Assembly: GCA_004195335.1 (NCBI GenBank)
Contig: SDWK01000675.1
Coordinates: forward strand, 1 to 15,620
Length of the DNA: 15,620 bases
Reading direction: 5' to 3'
Source of the DNA: Shewanella sp.
GTDB lineage: Bacteria; Pseudomonadota; Gammaproteobacteria; Enterobacterales; Shewanellaceae
Part shown: in pieces, positions 6,195 to 14,467 of the stretch
Position numbering within the stretch: the stretch's first letter is position 1
Layout of the letters: each line of letters opens with the position of its first letter
The notes under the pieces: generated by a model
What the model saw: only the letters and a program-made list of their open reading frames with translations
Told to the model about the DNA's origin: nothing
Databases searched by the model: none
Translations under genes and position numbers: made by a program

Positions 6195-7409
6195 ATGTTG
6201 AGTACACAAACCTATGATGTCGCCATTATCGGTGGTGGAATGGTCGGACTGGCTACCGCTATCGGACTGGCAATGGAAGAGTTGCGAGTTGTGGTTATCG
6301 ACGCCGGTGAAACTCATGCCGTGTCGGGCGAAGCCAGACTGAGGGTGAGTGCCATCAACAAGGCCAGCCAACGCTTACTGCAAAATCTGGGTGCCTGGAG
6401 TTACTTAGACAATGAACGTCTCAGCCCCTACCAAAAGATGGAGGTATGGGATAAGGACAGCTTGGGGAAAATCGGTTTCGATGCCCACTCCCTGAGTGAG
6501 CAGCATCTGGGCTGTATCATCGAAAATGACAATATCAGTTTTGCCCTGGCCAAGAGAGCGGCCGAGTTCGATGAAATTACCCATCTGCAGAATCACCGTT
6601 TAGAGAAAATAGCCTTCGGTGAACGTGAAGCCTGGTTGACGTTGGACAATGGCGACAACCTCAGTGCCGCGTTAGTGATCGGTGCCGACGGCGCCCACTC
6701 TTGGGTACGTGAACAGTGCAAAATTCCGATGACATTCTGGGATTATGGTCATCACGCCATCGTTGCCAGCATACGTACCGAGATCCCGCATTTAGACACC
6801 GCAAGACAGGTTTTTCTGGATGAAGGGCCACTGGCCTTTCTGCCTCTGTATGAAGCTAACCTCTGCTCTATCGTCTGGTCGGTACCGCCTGCAAAGGCTA
6901 AAAAACTGCTGGACGCCGACAAGCAAGAATTTGAACGGACACTTACCGCCGAGTTCGATGGTCGTATGGGGATGTGCCACCTAGAAGGAGAGCCTCAGGC
7001 CTTCCCGCTCAGAATGCGTTATGCCCGTCACTTTGCCCGTCACCGCCTGCTATTGGCCGGCGATGCGGCGCACACCATTCACCCACTAGCGGGGCAGGGG
7101 GTCAACTTAGGCTTTCTGGATGCGGCAGCCATTATTGAGACTATTGGCGAGCTGAAACTCGATGGCAAAGATATCGGCGACTATAGCAACCTGCGCGCCT
7201 TAGAGCGGTGGAGAAAAGCCGACGCCCTGGAGATGATAGCGGCAATGGAAGGCTTTAAACGTCTCTTCGAGGGGAGCAATCCGCTGAAAAAAGCCCTGCG
7301 GGATTTAGGCCTGAATTTGGTCGATAATATTTCTCCTGTGAAAACACTGTTTATGCAACAGGCGATGGGTAATAAAAGCAGCCTGCCCAAACTCTGTAAA
7401 GCAGAATAG
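6195..7409 (+). CDS. ubiI: 2-octaprenylphenol hydroxylase UbiI (VisC)
   Basis: A 404-aa flavoprotein monooxygenase of the UbiH/COQ6 family, which performs the C5 hydroxylation in aerobic ubiquinone synthesis. Motifs: YDVAIIGGGMVGLATAIGLA with GGGMVG at 13-18; GADGAHSWVRE with D165-G166; and LAGDAAHTIHPLAGQGVNLG with G289-D290. The GD form and the position after ubiH fit UbiI (formerly VisC). A strong AAGGAAGG Shine-Dalgarno precedes the ATG. A short hairpin with a T-run follows, separating it from gcvT. Confidence 0.94.
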   Translation: MLSTQTYDVAIIGGGMVGLATAIGLAMEELRVVVIDAGETHAVSGEARLRVSAINKASQRLLQNLGAWSYLDNERLSPYQKMEVWDKDSLGKIGFDAHSLSEQHLGCIIENDNISFALAKRAAEFDEITHLQNHRLEKIAFGEREAWLTLDNGDNLSAALVIGADGAHSWVREQCKIPMTFWDYGHHAIVASIRTEIPHLDTARQVFLDEGPLAFLPLYEANLCSIVWSVPPAKAKKLLDADKQEFERTLTAEFDGRMGMCHLEGEPQAFPLRMRYARHFARHRLLLAGDAAHTIHPLAGQGVNLGFLDAAAIIETIGELKLDGKDIGDYSNLRALERWRKADALEMIAAMEGFKRLFEGSNPLKKALRDLGLNLVDNISPVKTLFMQQAMGNKSSLPKLCKAE

Positions 7410-7424
7410 TCATTCAGTAGGGCA

Positions 7425-7446
7425 GGATTAATAATCCAATTTTTTC
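7425..7446 (+). terminator. Probable weak terminator after ubiI
   Basis: GGATT-AAT-AATCC hairpin (5-bp stem) followed by AA and six T, 16 bp after the ubiI stop codon. The short AT-containing stem means termination is probably partial. Confidence 0.5.
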
Positions 7447-7553
7447 AGTAAGTTGTTAGCGTTTTATCTGTAAGTATCTCTGTGTATGTAAAAAACGCAC
7501 ATGTTTAACATGAGAAAAAGTAATGATTTAATCGTTCGGATTAGAAAATTCTC

Positions 7554-7584
7554 TTGTATACAAAACTGTGACTCAGGGTATAAT
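7554..7584 (+). promoter_or_regulatory. gcvT promoter with overlapping TTGTATACAA palindrome
   Basis: A perfect consensus -10 box TATAAT lies at 7579-7584. The -35 region is poor (TGTATA at 18-bp spacing, or TTGTAT at 19) and coincides with a perfect 10-bp palindrome TTGTATACAA (7554-7563), a shape typical of GntR-family operators. A weak -35 covered by a palindrome is common at regulated promoters. A second palindrome, CATGTTTAACATG, lies upstream at 7500-7512. Promoter call inferred from spacing; the regulator is unknown. Confidence 0.6.
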
Positions 7585-7640
7585 TTCGCCGCATTTTGAT
7601 ACGTTACGTTAATTATCGATGCATCTCTATTTAACGCAAT

Positions 7641-7715
7641 GGATGTAAGTTTTATCTTTGCAATCACATCCTGGCAGTGAGTTCCCTACGCCAGGCAAAG
7701 ACCCGAAAAGGGCTA
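7641..7715 (+). promoter_or_regulatory. Structured leader of gcvT
   Basis: Between the predicted start site (~7591) and the gcvT start are about 140 nt with competing pairings. GGATGT (7641-7646) can pair with ACATCC (7666-7671). Alternatively CCTGGC (7670-7675) pairs with GCCAGG (7690-7695) inside an outer CTTTG/CAAAG stem; the two options share bases 7670-7671. A small CCC-GAAAA-GGG hairpin (7703-7713) sits just before the GAAGAG ribosome-binding site. The glycine riboswitch consensus was looked for and not found. Regulation through this leader is inference. Confidence 0.35.
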
Positions 7716-7731
7716 CAAAGAAGAGATAATA

Positions 7732-8826
7732 ATGGCTAATAAAACAGTACTCTTTAACAAGCACTTGGAATCAGACGCCAAGATGGTCGACTTTCATGGT
7801 TGGGATATGCCTCTTAACTATGGTTCACAGATCGAAGAACATCACGCCGTTCGTCAAGATGCCGGTATGTTTGACGTGTCACACATGACTGTTGTCGATG
7901 TGACTGGCACCGATGCCTGTGCTTTCCTACGTAAATTATTAGCGAACGATGTCGCTAAGCTTAAGGTTCCCGGTAAGGCGCTATACGGCGGTATGCTGGA
8001 CCATAATGCTGGCGTGATTGACGACCTGATCACCTATTATCTTACCGATACCCATTACCGTGTCGTGGTTAACTCTGCCACACGTGAAAAAGACTTAGCC
8101 TGGATAGCCTCGCAGGTTAAAGGCTTCGATGTTGTTATCACCGAACGTCCAGAGTTGTCGATGATCGCCGTTCAAGGACCGAATGCCAAAGCGAAAGCGG
8201 CCACGGTTTTTAACGCTGACCAAAACGCCGCAGTCGAAGGCATGAAGCCTTTCTTCGGTGTCCAAGCCGACTCGCTGTTTATCGCGACAACCGGTTATAC
8301 CGGCGAAACGGGTTACGAAATCATCGTGCCTGAAGCCGAAGCCGAAGCGCTATGGCAGGCACTGTTAGAATCTGGCGTTAAGCCATGTGGACTCGGTGCT
8401 CGTGATACTCTGCGTTTAGAAGCCGGTATGAACCTATACGGCCTGGATATGGACGAAACGGTTAACCCGTTAGCGGCCAACATGGGCTGGACCATTGCGT
8501 GGGAACCACAGGACCGTGACTTTAACGGCCGTGAAGCACTGACCGCGATTAAAGCCGCCGGTACTGAGAAGATGGTTGGCCTTATCATGGAAGCCAAAGG
8601 TGTGATCCGTTCGGGCATGTCGGTATTTTTCACCGACGCCGAAGGCGTTGAGCAGCAGGGCACCATTACCAGTGGTACATTTTCGCCAACATTGGGCTAT
8701 TCTATTGCGATGGCCCGCGTGCCAAGAAGCATAGGTGATACTGCTGAAGTCGAAATGCGCAAGAAGCGCGTCTCTGTTAAAGTTATCGCCCCTAGCTTTG
8801 TACGCAACGGTAAACAAGCCTTTTAA
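7732..8826 (+). CDS. gcvT: Glycine cleavage system aminomethyltransferase (T-protein)
   Basis: A 364-aa cytosolic enzyme that takes the aminomethyl group from lipoyl-H-protein, passes the methylene to tetrahydrofolate and releases ammonia. Family sequence throughout: [35 protein letters not shown] (18-52), [56 protein letters not shown] and the C-terminal [18 protein letters not shown] folate-side segment. The length equals the E. coli protein. The start is ATG 7732 with GAAGAG upstream. It has its own promoter and leader. The 396-bp gap to gcvH is unusually large for this operon. Confidence 0.97.
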   Translation: MANKTVLFNKHLESDAKMVDFHGWDMPLNYGSQIEEHHAVRQDAGMFDVSHMTVVDVTGTDACAFLRKLLANDVAKLKVPGKALYGGMLDHNAGVIDDLITYYLTDTHYRVVVNSATREKDLAWIASQVKGFDVVITERPELSMIAVQGPNAKAKAATVFNADQNAAVEGMKPFFGVQADSLFIATTGYTGETGYEIIVPEAEAEALWQALLESGVKPCGLGARDTLRLEAGMNLYGLDMDETVNPLAANMGWTIAWEPQDRDFNGREALTAIKAAGTEKMVGLIMEAKGVIRSGMSVFFTDAEGVEQQGTITSGTFSPTLGYSIAMARVPRSIGDTAEVEMRKKRVSVKVIAPSFVRNGKQAF

Positions 8827-8883
8827 CTATTTAACGAGGTTATAGCTATTTAATCCGATTTTGTTGTCGAGAGTGCTCATTGA

Positions 8884-9143
8884 TGCTTATCAACTCCGCG
8901 CTCTCTCCTAAAACTCGAATCAAGTTTCGGCTAACCTCGTCAAATTGCAGGTGTATGTTTTAATGGTTTTTAGTGATTATAAGCTTGGCGTATCAACTCC
9001 GTGCAGGCTCCTAAAACCTGAACAAACCGCTGCGTCTTTGCGCAGAAACAGAACAGATAATAGAGTTAGTGGTGGTTAGTTTTTTGTTGCCAATGGTTAT
9101 CCATGCGTATCAAGTGTGCGTAGGCTCGTAAAACTTGAATAAA
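8884..9143. repeat. Three-copy degenerate direct repeat in the gcvT-gcvH spacer
   Basis: A ~40-bp core recurs at 8884-8923, 8987-9026 and 9104-9143. Each copy reads TATCAA, then CTCC-GTGC-type sequence, then CTCCTAAAAC (CTCGTAAAAC in copy 3), then a TGAATAAA-like end; spacing is 103 and 117 bp. No open frame, tRNA or known riboswitch was seen in the 396-bp spacer. A 12-bp palindrome CTTATTAATAAG (9180-9191) lies nearer gcvH. Decayed repeat element or serial regulator sites are both possible. Confidence 0.7.
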
Positions 9144-9222
9144 ACACCTGCTAATTCGAACAATAAATCAGTATATTGTCTTATTAATAAGAATTTAGAT
9201 AACGGACTAAGGATTAAGAATA

Positions 9223-9612
9223 ATGAGCAACATTCCAGCTGAATTGAAATACGCCTCTTCTCACGAGTGGATCCGTAAAGAAGAAGACGGTAGTTATACC
9301 GTGGGTATCAGCGAGCACGCACAAGAGCTTTTAGGTGACATGGTATTCGTTGAGCTTCCTGAAGTTGGCGATACCGTTACCGCTGGTGAAGATTGTGCCG
9401 TTGCAGAATCAGTTAAAGCCGCATCAGACATCTATGCGCCGATATCGGGTGAAGTACTTGCCGTTAACGAATCGCTTGAAGATTCTCCAGAGCTGGTCAA
9501 CAGCGATGCATTTGGTGATGGTTGGTTCTTCCGCGTCATGCCTAGTGATACTGCAGAAATCGACAACCTGCTTAATGCAGAAGGCTATCAAGCCGTTATC
9601 GACGAAGAGTAA
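9223..9612 (+). CDS. gcvH: Glycine cleavage system H-protein
   Basis: A 129-aa lipoyl carrier that shuttles the aminomethyl group between P-, T- and L-proteins. The lipoylation site is Lys65 in [20 protein letters not shown]. The N-terminal KYASSHEWI and [16 protein letters not shown] segments are standard. AAGGA precedes the ATG. It is flanked by the long spacer from gcvT and by a terminator before gcvP, so it may be expressed in part as its own unit. Confidence 0.97.
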   Translation: MSNIPAELKYASSHEWIRKEEDGSYTVGISEHAQELLGDMVFVELPEVGDTVTAGEDCAVAESVKAASDIYAPISGEVLAVNESLEDSPELVNSDAFGDGWFFRVMPSDTAEIDNLLNAEGYQAVIDEE

Positions 9613-9624
9613 TAGTCGATTGAA

Positions 9625-9660
9625 AACAAAGCCTCACTCTACTTAGATTGAGGCTTTGTT
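9625..9660. terminator. Hairpin terminator between gcvH and gcvP
   Basis: A perfect 12-bp stem, AACAAAGCCTCA with TGAGGCTTTGTT, closes a 12-nt loop 12 bp after the gcvH stop. The A-rich left flank and T-rich right flank make it potentially bidirectional, though the trailing T-run is short. It should reduce read-through into gcvP. Confidence 0.7.
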
Positions 9661-9663
9661 CGT

Positions 9664-9719
9664 TATACCCAAGCTACCTCGACATGCTGAATCCTGCATC
9701 TTGAAGTGGTTTGGGTATA
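9664..9719. repeat. 56-bp palindromic intergenic element (TATACCC...GGGTATA)
   Basis: Two 24-base arms starting TATACCCAA and ending TTGGGTATA pair at 22 of 24 positions (three G-T pairs, two mismatches) around TGAATCCT. From memory, closely similar elements are dispersed between genes in Shewanella and Vibrio genomes; this was not checked. It lies directly after the gcvH terminator. Confidence 0.75.
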
Positions 9720-9816
9720 TACCGCTACAAACTGCTAAACCAAACTAATCAAAAATGAGACCGGTAATTCCGTCCCCTACAGGCTGGATACTGGCAAAAA
9801 TGGAACCAGGTTTATC

Positions 9817-12717
9817 ATGACCACAGAAACCCTCACTCAGTTAGAGCAGCACGAACTATTTATCCGTCGTCATATCGGTCCGGACAGTGCGCAGCAGCAA
9901 GAGATGCTGAACTTTGTTGGTGCAGAATCGTTAGAAGATCTGACCCAACAGATCGTACCTGAGTCAATTCGCCTTAACCGTGACTTAGCCGTTGGCAGTG
10001 CGTGTGGTGAAGCCGAAGGTATGGCGTCTATCCGTGAAATAGCGGACAGAAACAAGGTGCTCAAGAGCTATATCGGTATGGGTTACTACGGGACTGAAGT
10101 GCCTTCAGTTATCCAACGTAACGTGCTTGAAAATCCAGGTTGGTACACGGCTTATACTCCTTATCAGCCAGAGATTGCTCAGGGCCGTTTAGAAGCAATT
10201 CTTAACTTCCAGCAGCTGTCTATGGACCTGACAGGTCTGGACTTGGCCTCGGCATCACTGCTCGATGAAGCCACCGCAGCGGCAGAAGCCATGGCGCTGG
10301 CTAAGCGTGTGTCTAAGGCTAAAAAAGCCAACATCTTTTTTGTCGCCGATGACGTATTCCCGCAAACATTGGATGTAGTGCAAACCCGCGCCGAATGTTT
10401 TGGTTTCGAGGTTATCGTCGGCCCTGCAAGTGAAGCGGTCAACTACGAGCTGTTTGGTGCCCTGTTCCAATACACCAACCGTTTCGGTGAGATCACCGAT
10501 CACACAGAATTATTCACCGAACTGCACGCCAAGAAGGCCGTGGTATCGGTTGCCGCCGACATCATGTCACTGGTCATGCTTAAGTCACCAGGTTCTATGG
10601 GCGCAGATGTGGTTTTTGGTAGTTCACAACGTTTCGGCGTCCCTATGGGCTTTGGTGGTCCGCACGCGGCATTCTTTGTCTCTCGCGATGAACACAAGCG
10701 TTCACTGCCGGGTCGTATTATTGGTGTCTCTCAAGATACCCGCGGTAACCGCGCGCTACGTATGGCGATGCAGACCCGTGAGCAACATATCCGCCGTGAA
10801 AAAGCCAACTCAAATATCTGTACCGCACAGGTATTGCTAGCGAACATGGCCTCGTTCTACGCCGTATTCCATGGCCCACAAGGTCTTAAGACTATCGCCG
10901 AGCGTATTCATCGCCTGACTGATATTCTGGCATCGGGTCTGACTGCCAAAGGCGTTGAACTGGTTAACAATACTTGGTTCGATACACTCTCTCTAACAAG
11001 CAGCGACAGCCAAGCCATTGCGGCGCGCGCCGTGGCTGCGGGTGTTAACCTTCGCATCGATGACTCCAGTGACAAAGAGAGCATTTTAGGTGTCAGCCTG
11101 GCTGAAACCACGAATCGTGACGATGTCGCTCAGCTATTCGATATCATCTTAGGCGAAGGCCATGGGTTAGATGTTGCCGCACTGGATGCTGAAATCATCA
11201 AGGCTGGCAGTCTTTCTATACCGGCTCAGCTGGTACGTACTGACGCCATCCTGACTCACCCGACCTTTAATCGCTACCACAGCGAAACCGAGATGATGCG
11301 TTACATCAAGCGTCTCGAAAACAAAGATTTGGCGCTGAACCACTCTATGATCGCATTGGGCTCATGCACCATGAAGCTGAATGCGGCGACAGAGATGATG
11401 CCGATCAGCTGGCCTGAGTTTGGTAACATGCACCCGTTCTGCCCACTGGATCAGGCGCAAGGTTATACCGACCTTATCGAAGAGCTCTCAACTTGGCTTG
11501 TCGACATCACAGGCTATGACGCCATGTGTATGCAGGCAAACTCGGGTGCATCTGGCGAGTATGCCGGTCTGCTGGCTATCAGGAATTACCACCTCTCACG
11601 TGGCGATGCTCACAGAAATGTGTGTCTGATCCCTCAGTCTGCTCATGGTACTAATCCGGCTTCGGCTCAGATGGCTGGCATGAAGATCGTCGTTACCGCG
11701 TGTGATAAAGCCGGTAATGTCGACATGGAAGACCTCAAAGCGAAAGCGGCCGAAGTGGCTGAGAACCTTTCATGCATCATGATCACCTACCCATCGACTC
11801 ACGGCGTGTACGAAGAGACCGTGAGTGAGATCTGCGACATCATTCATCAACATGGCGGTCAGGTTTACCTCGACGGTGCCAACATGAATGCGCAGGTTGG
11901 ACTGACAACGCCCGGCTTTATCGGTGCCGATGTGTCTCACCTTAACTTGCACAAGACCTTCGCTATTCCACATGGCGGCGGTGGACCCGGTATGGGCCCA
12001 ATCGGTGTTAAGGCTCACTTAGCCCCATTTGTCGCGGGTCACGTTGTGGTTAAGCACGGTCGTGAATCTGACAATAATGGTGCGGTTTCTGCGGCGCCAT
12101 ACGGCAGCGCAAGCATCTTGCCTATCACTTGGATGTACATCAAGTTGTTGGGTTATCAGGGGCTGAGACAGTCAACGCAAGTTGCACTGCTAAGCGCTAA
12201 CTATGTGATGAAGAAGCTGTCTGAGCATTATCCTGTGCTGTACACCGGCCGTAATGACCGCGTCGCACACGAGTGCATCATCGACTTGCGTCCGCTCAAA
12301 GAAGCCTCTGGCGTCACCGAGATGGATATCGCTAAGCGTCTGAACGATTATGGTTTCCACGCGCCAACCATGAGCTTCCCGGTTGCGGGAACCTTGATGA
12401 TTGAGCCGACGGAATCAGAGTCTAAGGTTGAGCTGGACAGATTCATCGAAGCGATGATCTCTATCCGCGGTGAAGTGGCACGTGTCGAGTCTGGCGAGTG
12501 GCCGGTCGACAACAACCCACTGCACAATGCTCCGCATACGCTGGCTGACATCATGGACCCTGAGTTTGATAAACGTCCATATAGCCGTGAGATCGCCGTG
12601 TTCCCAACGGCAGCGGTTAAGCAAAACAAGTTCTGGCCTACGGTTAATCGTATCGATGATGTTTTTGGCGACAGAAATTTATTCTGTGCCTGCGTACCAA
12701 TCAGTGATTACGAATAG
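9817..12717 (+). CDS. gcvP: Glycine dehydrogenase (decarboxylating), P-protein
   Basis: A 966-aa single-chain PLP enzyme that decarboxylates glycine and loads the aminomethyl group onto lipoyl-GcvH. The N-terminal half (FIRRHIGP...[51 protein letters not shown] sequence) and the catalytic C-terminal half are fused, as in E. coli (957 aa). The Schiff-base lysine is Lys713 in [36 protein letters not shown] and [12 protein letters not shown] are the other cofactor and active-site segments. The ATG at 9817 has a modest AGG 9-11 nt ahead. It is separated from gcvH by a terminator and a palindromic element, so a separate promoter in 9720-9816 is likely, though none was clear. The gene encodes a full-length protein. 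Confidence 0.98.
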   Translation: MTTETLTQLEQHELFIRRHIGPDSAQQQEMLNFVGAESLEDLTQQIVPESIRLNRDLAVGSACGEAEGMASIREIADRNKVLKSYIGMGYYGTEVPSVIQRNVLENPGWYTAYTPYQPEIAQGRLEAILNFQQLSMDLTGLDLASASLLDEATAAAEAMALAKRVSKAKKANIFFVADDVFPQTLDVVQTRAECFGFEVIVGPASEAVNYELFGALFQYTNRFGEITDHTELFTELHAKKAVVSVAADIMSLVMLKSPGSMGADVVFGSSQRFGVPMGFGGPHAAFFVSRDEHKRSLPGRIIGVSQDTRGNRALRMAMQTREQHIRREKANSNICTAQVLLANMASFYAVFHGPQGLKTIAERIHRLTDILASGLTAKGVELVNNTWFDTLSLTSSDSQAIAARAVAAGVNLRIDDSSDKESILGVSLAETTNRDDVAQLFDIILGEGHGLDVAALDAEIIKAGSLSIPAQLVRTDAILTHPTFNRYHSETEMMRYIKRLENKDLALNHSMIALGSCTMKLNAATEMMPISWPEFGNMHPFCPLDQAQGYTDLIEELSTWLVDITGYDAMCMQANSGASGEYAGLLAIRNYHLSRGDAHRNVCLIPQSAHGTNPASAQMAGMKIVVTACDKAGNVDMEDLKAKAAEVAENLSCIMITYPSTHGVYEETVSEICDIIHQHGGQVYLDGANMNAQVGLTTPGFIGADVSHLNLHKTFAIPHGGGGPGMGPIGVKAHLAPFVAGHVVVKHGRESDNNGAVSAAPYGSASILPITWMYIKLLGYQGLRQSTQVALLSANYVMKKLSEHYPVLYTGRNDRVAHECIIDLRPLKEASGVTEMDIAKRLNDYGFHAPTMSFPVAGTLMIEPTESESKVELDRFIEAMISIRGEVARVESGEWPVDNNPLHNAPHTLADIMDPEFDKRPYSREIAVFPTAAVKQNKFWPTVNRIDDVFGDRNLFCACVPISDYE

Positions 12718-12736
12718 GTTTTCGTAGATAACCTTT

Positions 12737-12760
12737 TGTAGGAGCGGCTTTAGCCGCGAA
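12737..12760 (+). repeat. REP-like palindromic element, copy 4
   Basis: The same 24 bases as copies 1-3, in the same orientation, 19 bp after the gcvP stop codon and directly ahead of the gcvP terminator. Confidence 0.85.
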
Positions 12761-12766
12761 TTGATT

Positions 12767-12796
12767 AAAGCGAACCAGAGATGGTTCGCTTTTTTG
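12767..12796 (+). terminator. Rho-independent terminator of gcvP
   Basis: AAAGCGAACC and GGTTCGCTTT form a 10-bp stem with an AGAGAT loop; the stem's last T pairs run into a tract of six T (12790-12795). It marks the end of the core metabolic cluster. Confidence 0.85.
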
Positions 12797-13275
12797 TACA
12801 TGGATGTACTTATCCCTGATCGCCATGGATGGTGAAGGAAGGGATTTTATGGCTTAAATAAGCCATTTCCAAACTTCGTTTGGAGAAAGTCGTGGAATTC
12901 CATTCCACACCAGGCCAAGAGGGAGATCAACAGCAATCCCCCTCTTGGATCTCCCCGTGCCGCCCCGGCGAAGTTACATGCATTGAGTACGGGCCTCATA
13001 CTCCAACAAAAATTGCCTAACGGCTCAGATGCTACATCCATGTAGCCCCGAGCCTGAACCATCATCCTTGATGGTTCTACGGCATTTGTGTCTACGTACT
13101 TCGGCAACTTCCAACGGGGGAAGTTGTAACCTGCGGACTCATTTTTATGCGCCACGATTCCCCGATCCTTAACCATTATCTGATTGGCAGGATGCCTGAA
13201 TGCCGAGAAATACATGGTCAATGATGATCCCTACGCCATATTCACCTTCCAACGGGGACTGTTGTAATCTGCGGC
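12796..13275. repeat. Mosaic of short hairpins, many with an ATCC/GGAT apex (array 1)
   Basis: No convincing gene is present between 12797 and 13349; the space is a chain of short inverted repeats. Seen: GTACAT-GG-ATGTAC (12796), CGCCAT-GG-ATGGTG (12821), ATGGCTTA-AA-TAAGCCAT (12849), CCAAAC-TTC-GTTTGG (12869), GTGGAAT-TCC-ATTCCAC (12892), GCTACAT-CC-ATGTAGC (13031), a 9-bp stem with TCCT loop (13056-13077), CAACTTCC/GGAAGTTG (13105-13126) and GGCA-GGA-TGCC (13186). A CTTCCAACGGGG...TTGTAA block occurs twice (13108 and 13246). Stems differ while the apex is often ATCC or its complement. Blocks recur in array 2. Confidence 0.75.
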
Positions 13276-13349
13276 GGGTTTAATGTCATTGTTGTGGTTG
13301 CATCTGGGATTGTTAGATAGCAAAATCTAAAGTTATCAGCAGAATGATC

Positions 13350-13369
13350 CATGACCCATGACCCATGAC
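13350..13369. repeat. Tandem heptamer CATGACC at the 5' end of the orphan gene
   Basis: Two full units CATGACC (13350, 13357) and a third reading CATGAC (13364-13369), preceded by a partial TGATC. The unit contains ATG, and the third copy supplies the upstream candidate start codon (13365) of the following gene. Confidence 0.8.
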
Positions 13370-13385
13370 AAAGGCAAAGACAAAT

Positions 13386-13799
13386 ATGCAACAAGAACTT
13401 CCCATTACGATAGCGGCCGATAGTTGCTTCTCAAGTTCGCTCAAGCCGTTGTTGACCCAGCTGGAGATGTGGATCAATTTTCAGGCGCTAAAAGCGGATT
13501 GGTACGGTAATGAAGATTTTGTCCTCTCCTTTGATTTTACCCTTGTCAGGTCATTGGATGAGAAGATGCAACAGATGAAGACTGCTAGAGCGGCCAGTGC
13601 TGAAAGTTGGGTGGTAGAATCGGGTTATGCTTATCATTATGAAAGCAGCAGCCTGATGACAATTGCTTTTATTGCGGTTGATGATTTGCTTCAGGGCGGC
13701 GTTGGTATTGAACAGGCGATAAAAGACAGGTTGATCGCTGTGGCTAATACTGTTGCCAACTCAGTGGGAAGTGAGCATGGTTTTTTGGCTTTGTCGTAG
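13386..13799 (+). CDS. Hypothetical protein, no family recognised
   Basis: A 138-aa protein from ATG 13386, which has AAAGG about 11 nt ahead; an in-frame ATG at 13365 would give 144 aa but lies inside the heptamer array with no ribosome-binding site. It is soluble-looking, with no signal peptide or membrane segment. The N-terminal part looks helical (SLKPLLTQLEMWINFQALKADWYG), the centre is strand-like (FVLSFDFTLVRSLDEKM ... WVVESGYAYHYESSSLMTIAFIAVDDLL), and the C-terminus is helical (GVGIEQAIKDRLIAVANTVANSVG). The single cysteine is near the N-terminus. It stands alone between two related hairpin mosaics. Codon use looks native; function unknown. Confidence 0.65.
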   Translation: MQQELPITIAADSCFSSSLKPLLTQLEMWINFQALKADWYGNEDFVLSFDFTLVRSLDEKMQQMKTARAASAESWVVESGYAYHYESSSLMTIAFIAVDDLLQGGVGIEQAIKDRLIAVANTVANSVGSEHGFLALS

Positions 13800-13841
13800 A
13801 AAAGTTTACTTTGAGCTCACTTATCATATGGCCACTAAAGC

Positions 13842-14125
13842 CGTGGAATTCCATTCCCTTCTTGCAATAAAGAGTAGGGCAAGGAGGACTGCTCGTCTGA
13901 CGTGAATGGATTCACAAATGCAGCGGTGACATGGTCAATGATGTTCCCTACATAATAGTGACATTTCCCATATCCCTATGGGTCAGATGTCAAAGAGCTG
14001 CCTTATCAACAACATCCCTGTTTAACAGCCAGTTCGGTATCCATATACATCCTGTATCAGGCCAGCTCAACATCCTTGTCTCACGTTCATAGCTTATGGC
14101 TACGCCATATTCACCTTCCTACGGG
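13842..14125. repeat. Mosaic of short hairpins (array 2), related to array 1
   Basis: This gene-free stretch shares three blocks with array 1 in the same order and orientation: CGTGGAATTCCATTCC (12891 and 13842), ACATGGTCAATGATG-N-TCCCTAC (13212 and 13929) and CTACGCCATATTCACCTTCC (13231 and 14100). In array 1 the last two overlap; here 148 bp lie between them. Additional hairpins: GTGAAT-GG-ATTCAC (13902), a nested TGACAT/ATGTCA plus CCCATA-TCCC-TATGGG (13959-13992) and ATACA-TCC-TGTAT (14045). No coding frame was supported. Confidence 0.7.
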
Positions 14126-14467
14126 AATATTGGTGGCCGAAGGTGTTTGGATGTTTATTAACGTTCCTCTTGCGGAGGTCATGATAGACAGCCCACACGA
14201 GACCAAGTAGAGGTAGAGGCACTTTAAAGCTTGGTAGGGGATGGCAGAAAAGACAAAAGATATGGCTGTCTTGTCTTTTACTAAAATTTGGATTTTACGG
14301 CTGAGTGAAATTTATTTACTTTACCGTAGTTTTATATGCGCATTATCTGGCTATGCTATAAATAACAAAGCTAGCATTAATCTCTCCCTTTTTTGCTCTA
14401 TAAGATAACAACTAGGCGGATTGTAGCTAACTATAGGAATCCTGTTTAATCTAATCTGGAGAGTGAA
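14126..14467 (+). promoter_or_regulatory. AT-rich upstream region of the SQR-like gene
   Basis: No gene was seen here. It contains an inverted repeat AAAAGACAA/TTGTCTTTT (14248-14256 and 14271-14279) that may act as a weak terminator or boundary hairpin. It also contains an extended -10 candidate TGCTATAAAT (14354-14363) without a good -35. GGAG (14459-14462) is the ribosome-binding site of the gene at 14468. Base composition turns clearly AT-richer here than in the gcv region. Confidence 0.35.

Noticed and set aside
7590..7731. Glycine riboswitch in front of gcvT
   Set aside because: The aptamer signatures expected from Vibrio-type elements (paired GGAGAG ... ACCGAAG-GCAA ... CTCAGG) are not present here or in the gcvT-gcvH spacer.
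8313..8817. Overlapping antisense open frames within gcvT (and similar ones in gcvP, ubiH and ubiI)
   Set aside because: They lie opposite strongly conserved coding sequence, resemble no family, and follow from codon bias of the real genes.
12847..13221. 124-codon open frame on the minus strand
   Set aside because: It lies wholly within the hairpin mosaic, its stop falls in a palindrome, and its sequence is built from the repeat blocks. There is no ribosome-binding site of note; it is probably a by-product of repeat DNA, though a few genomes may annotate it as hypothetical.
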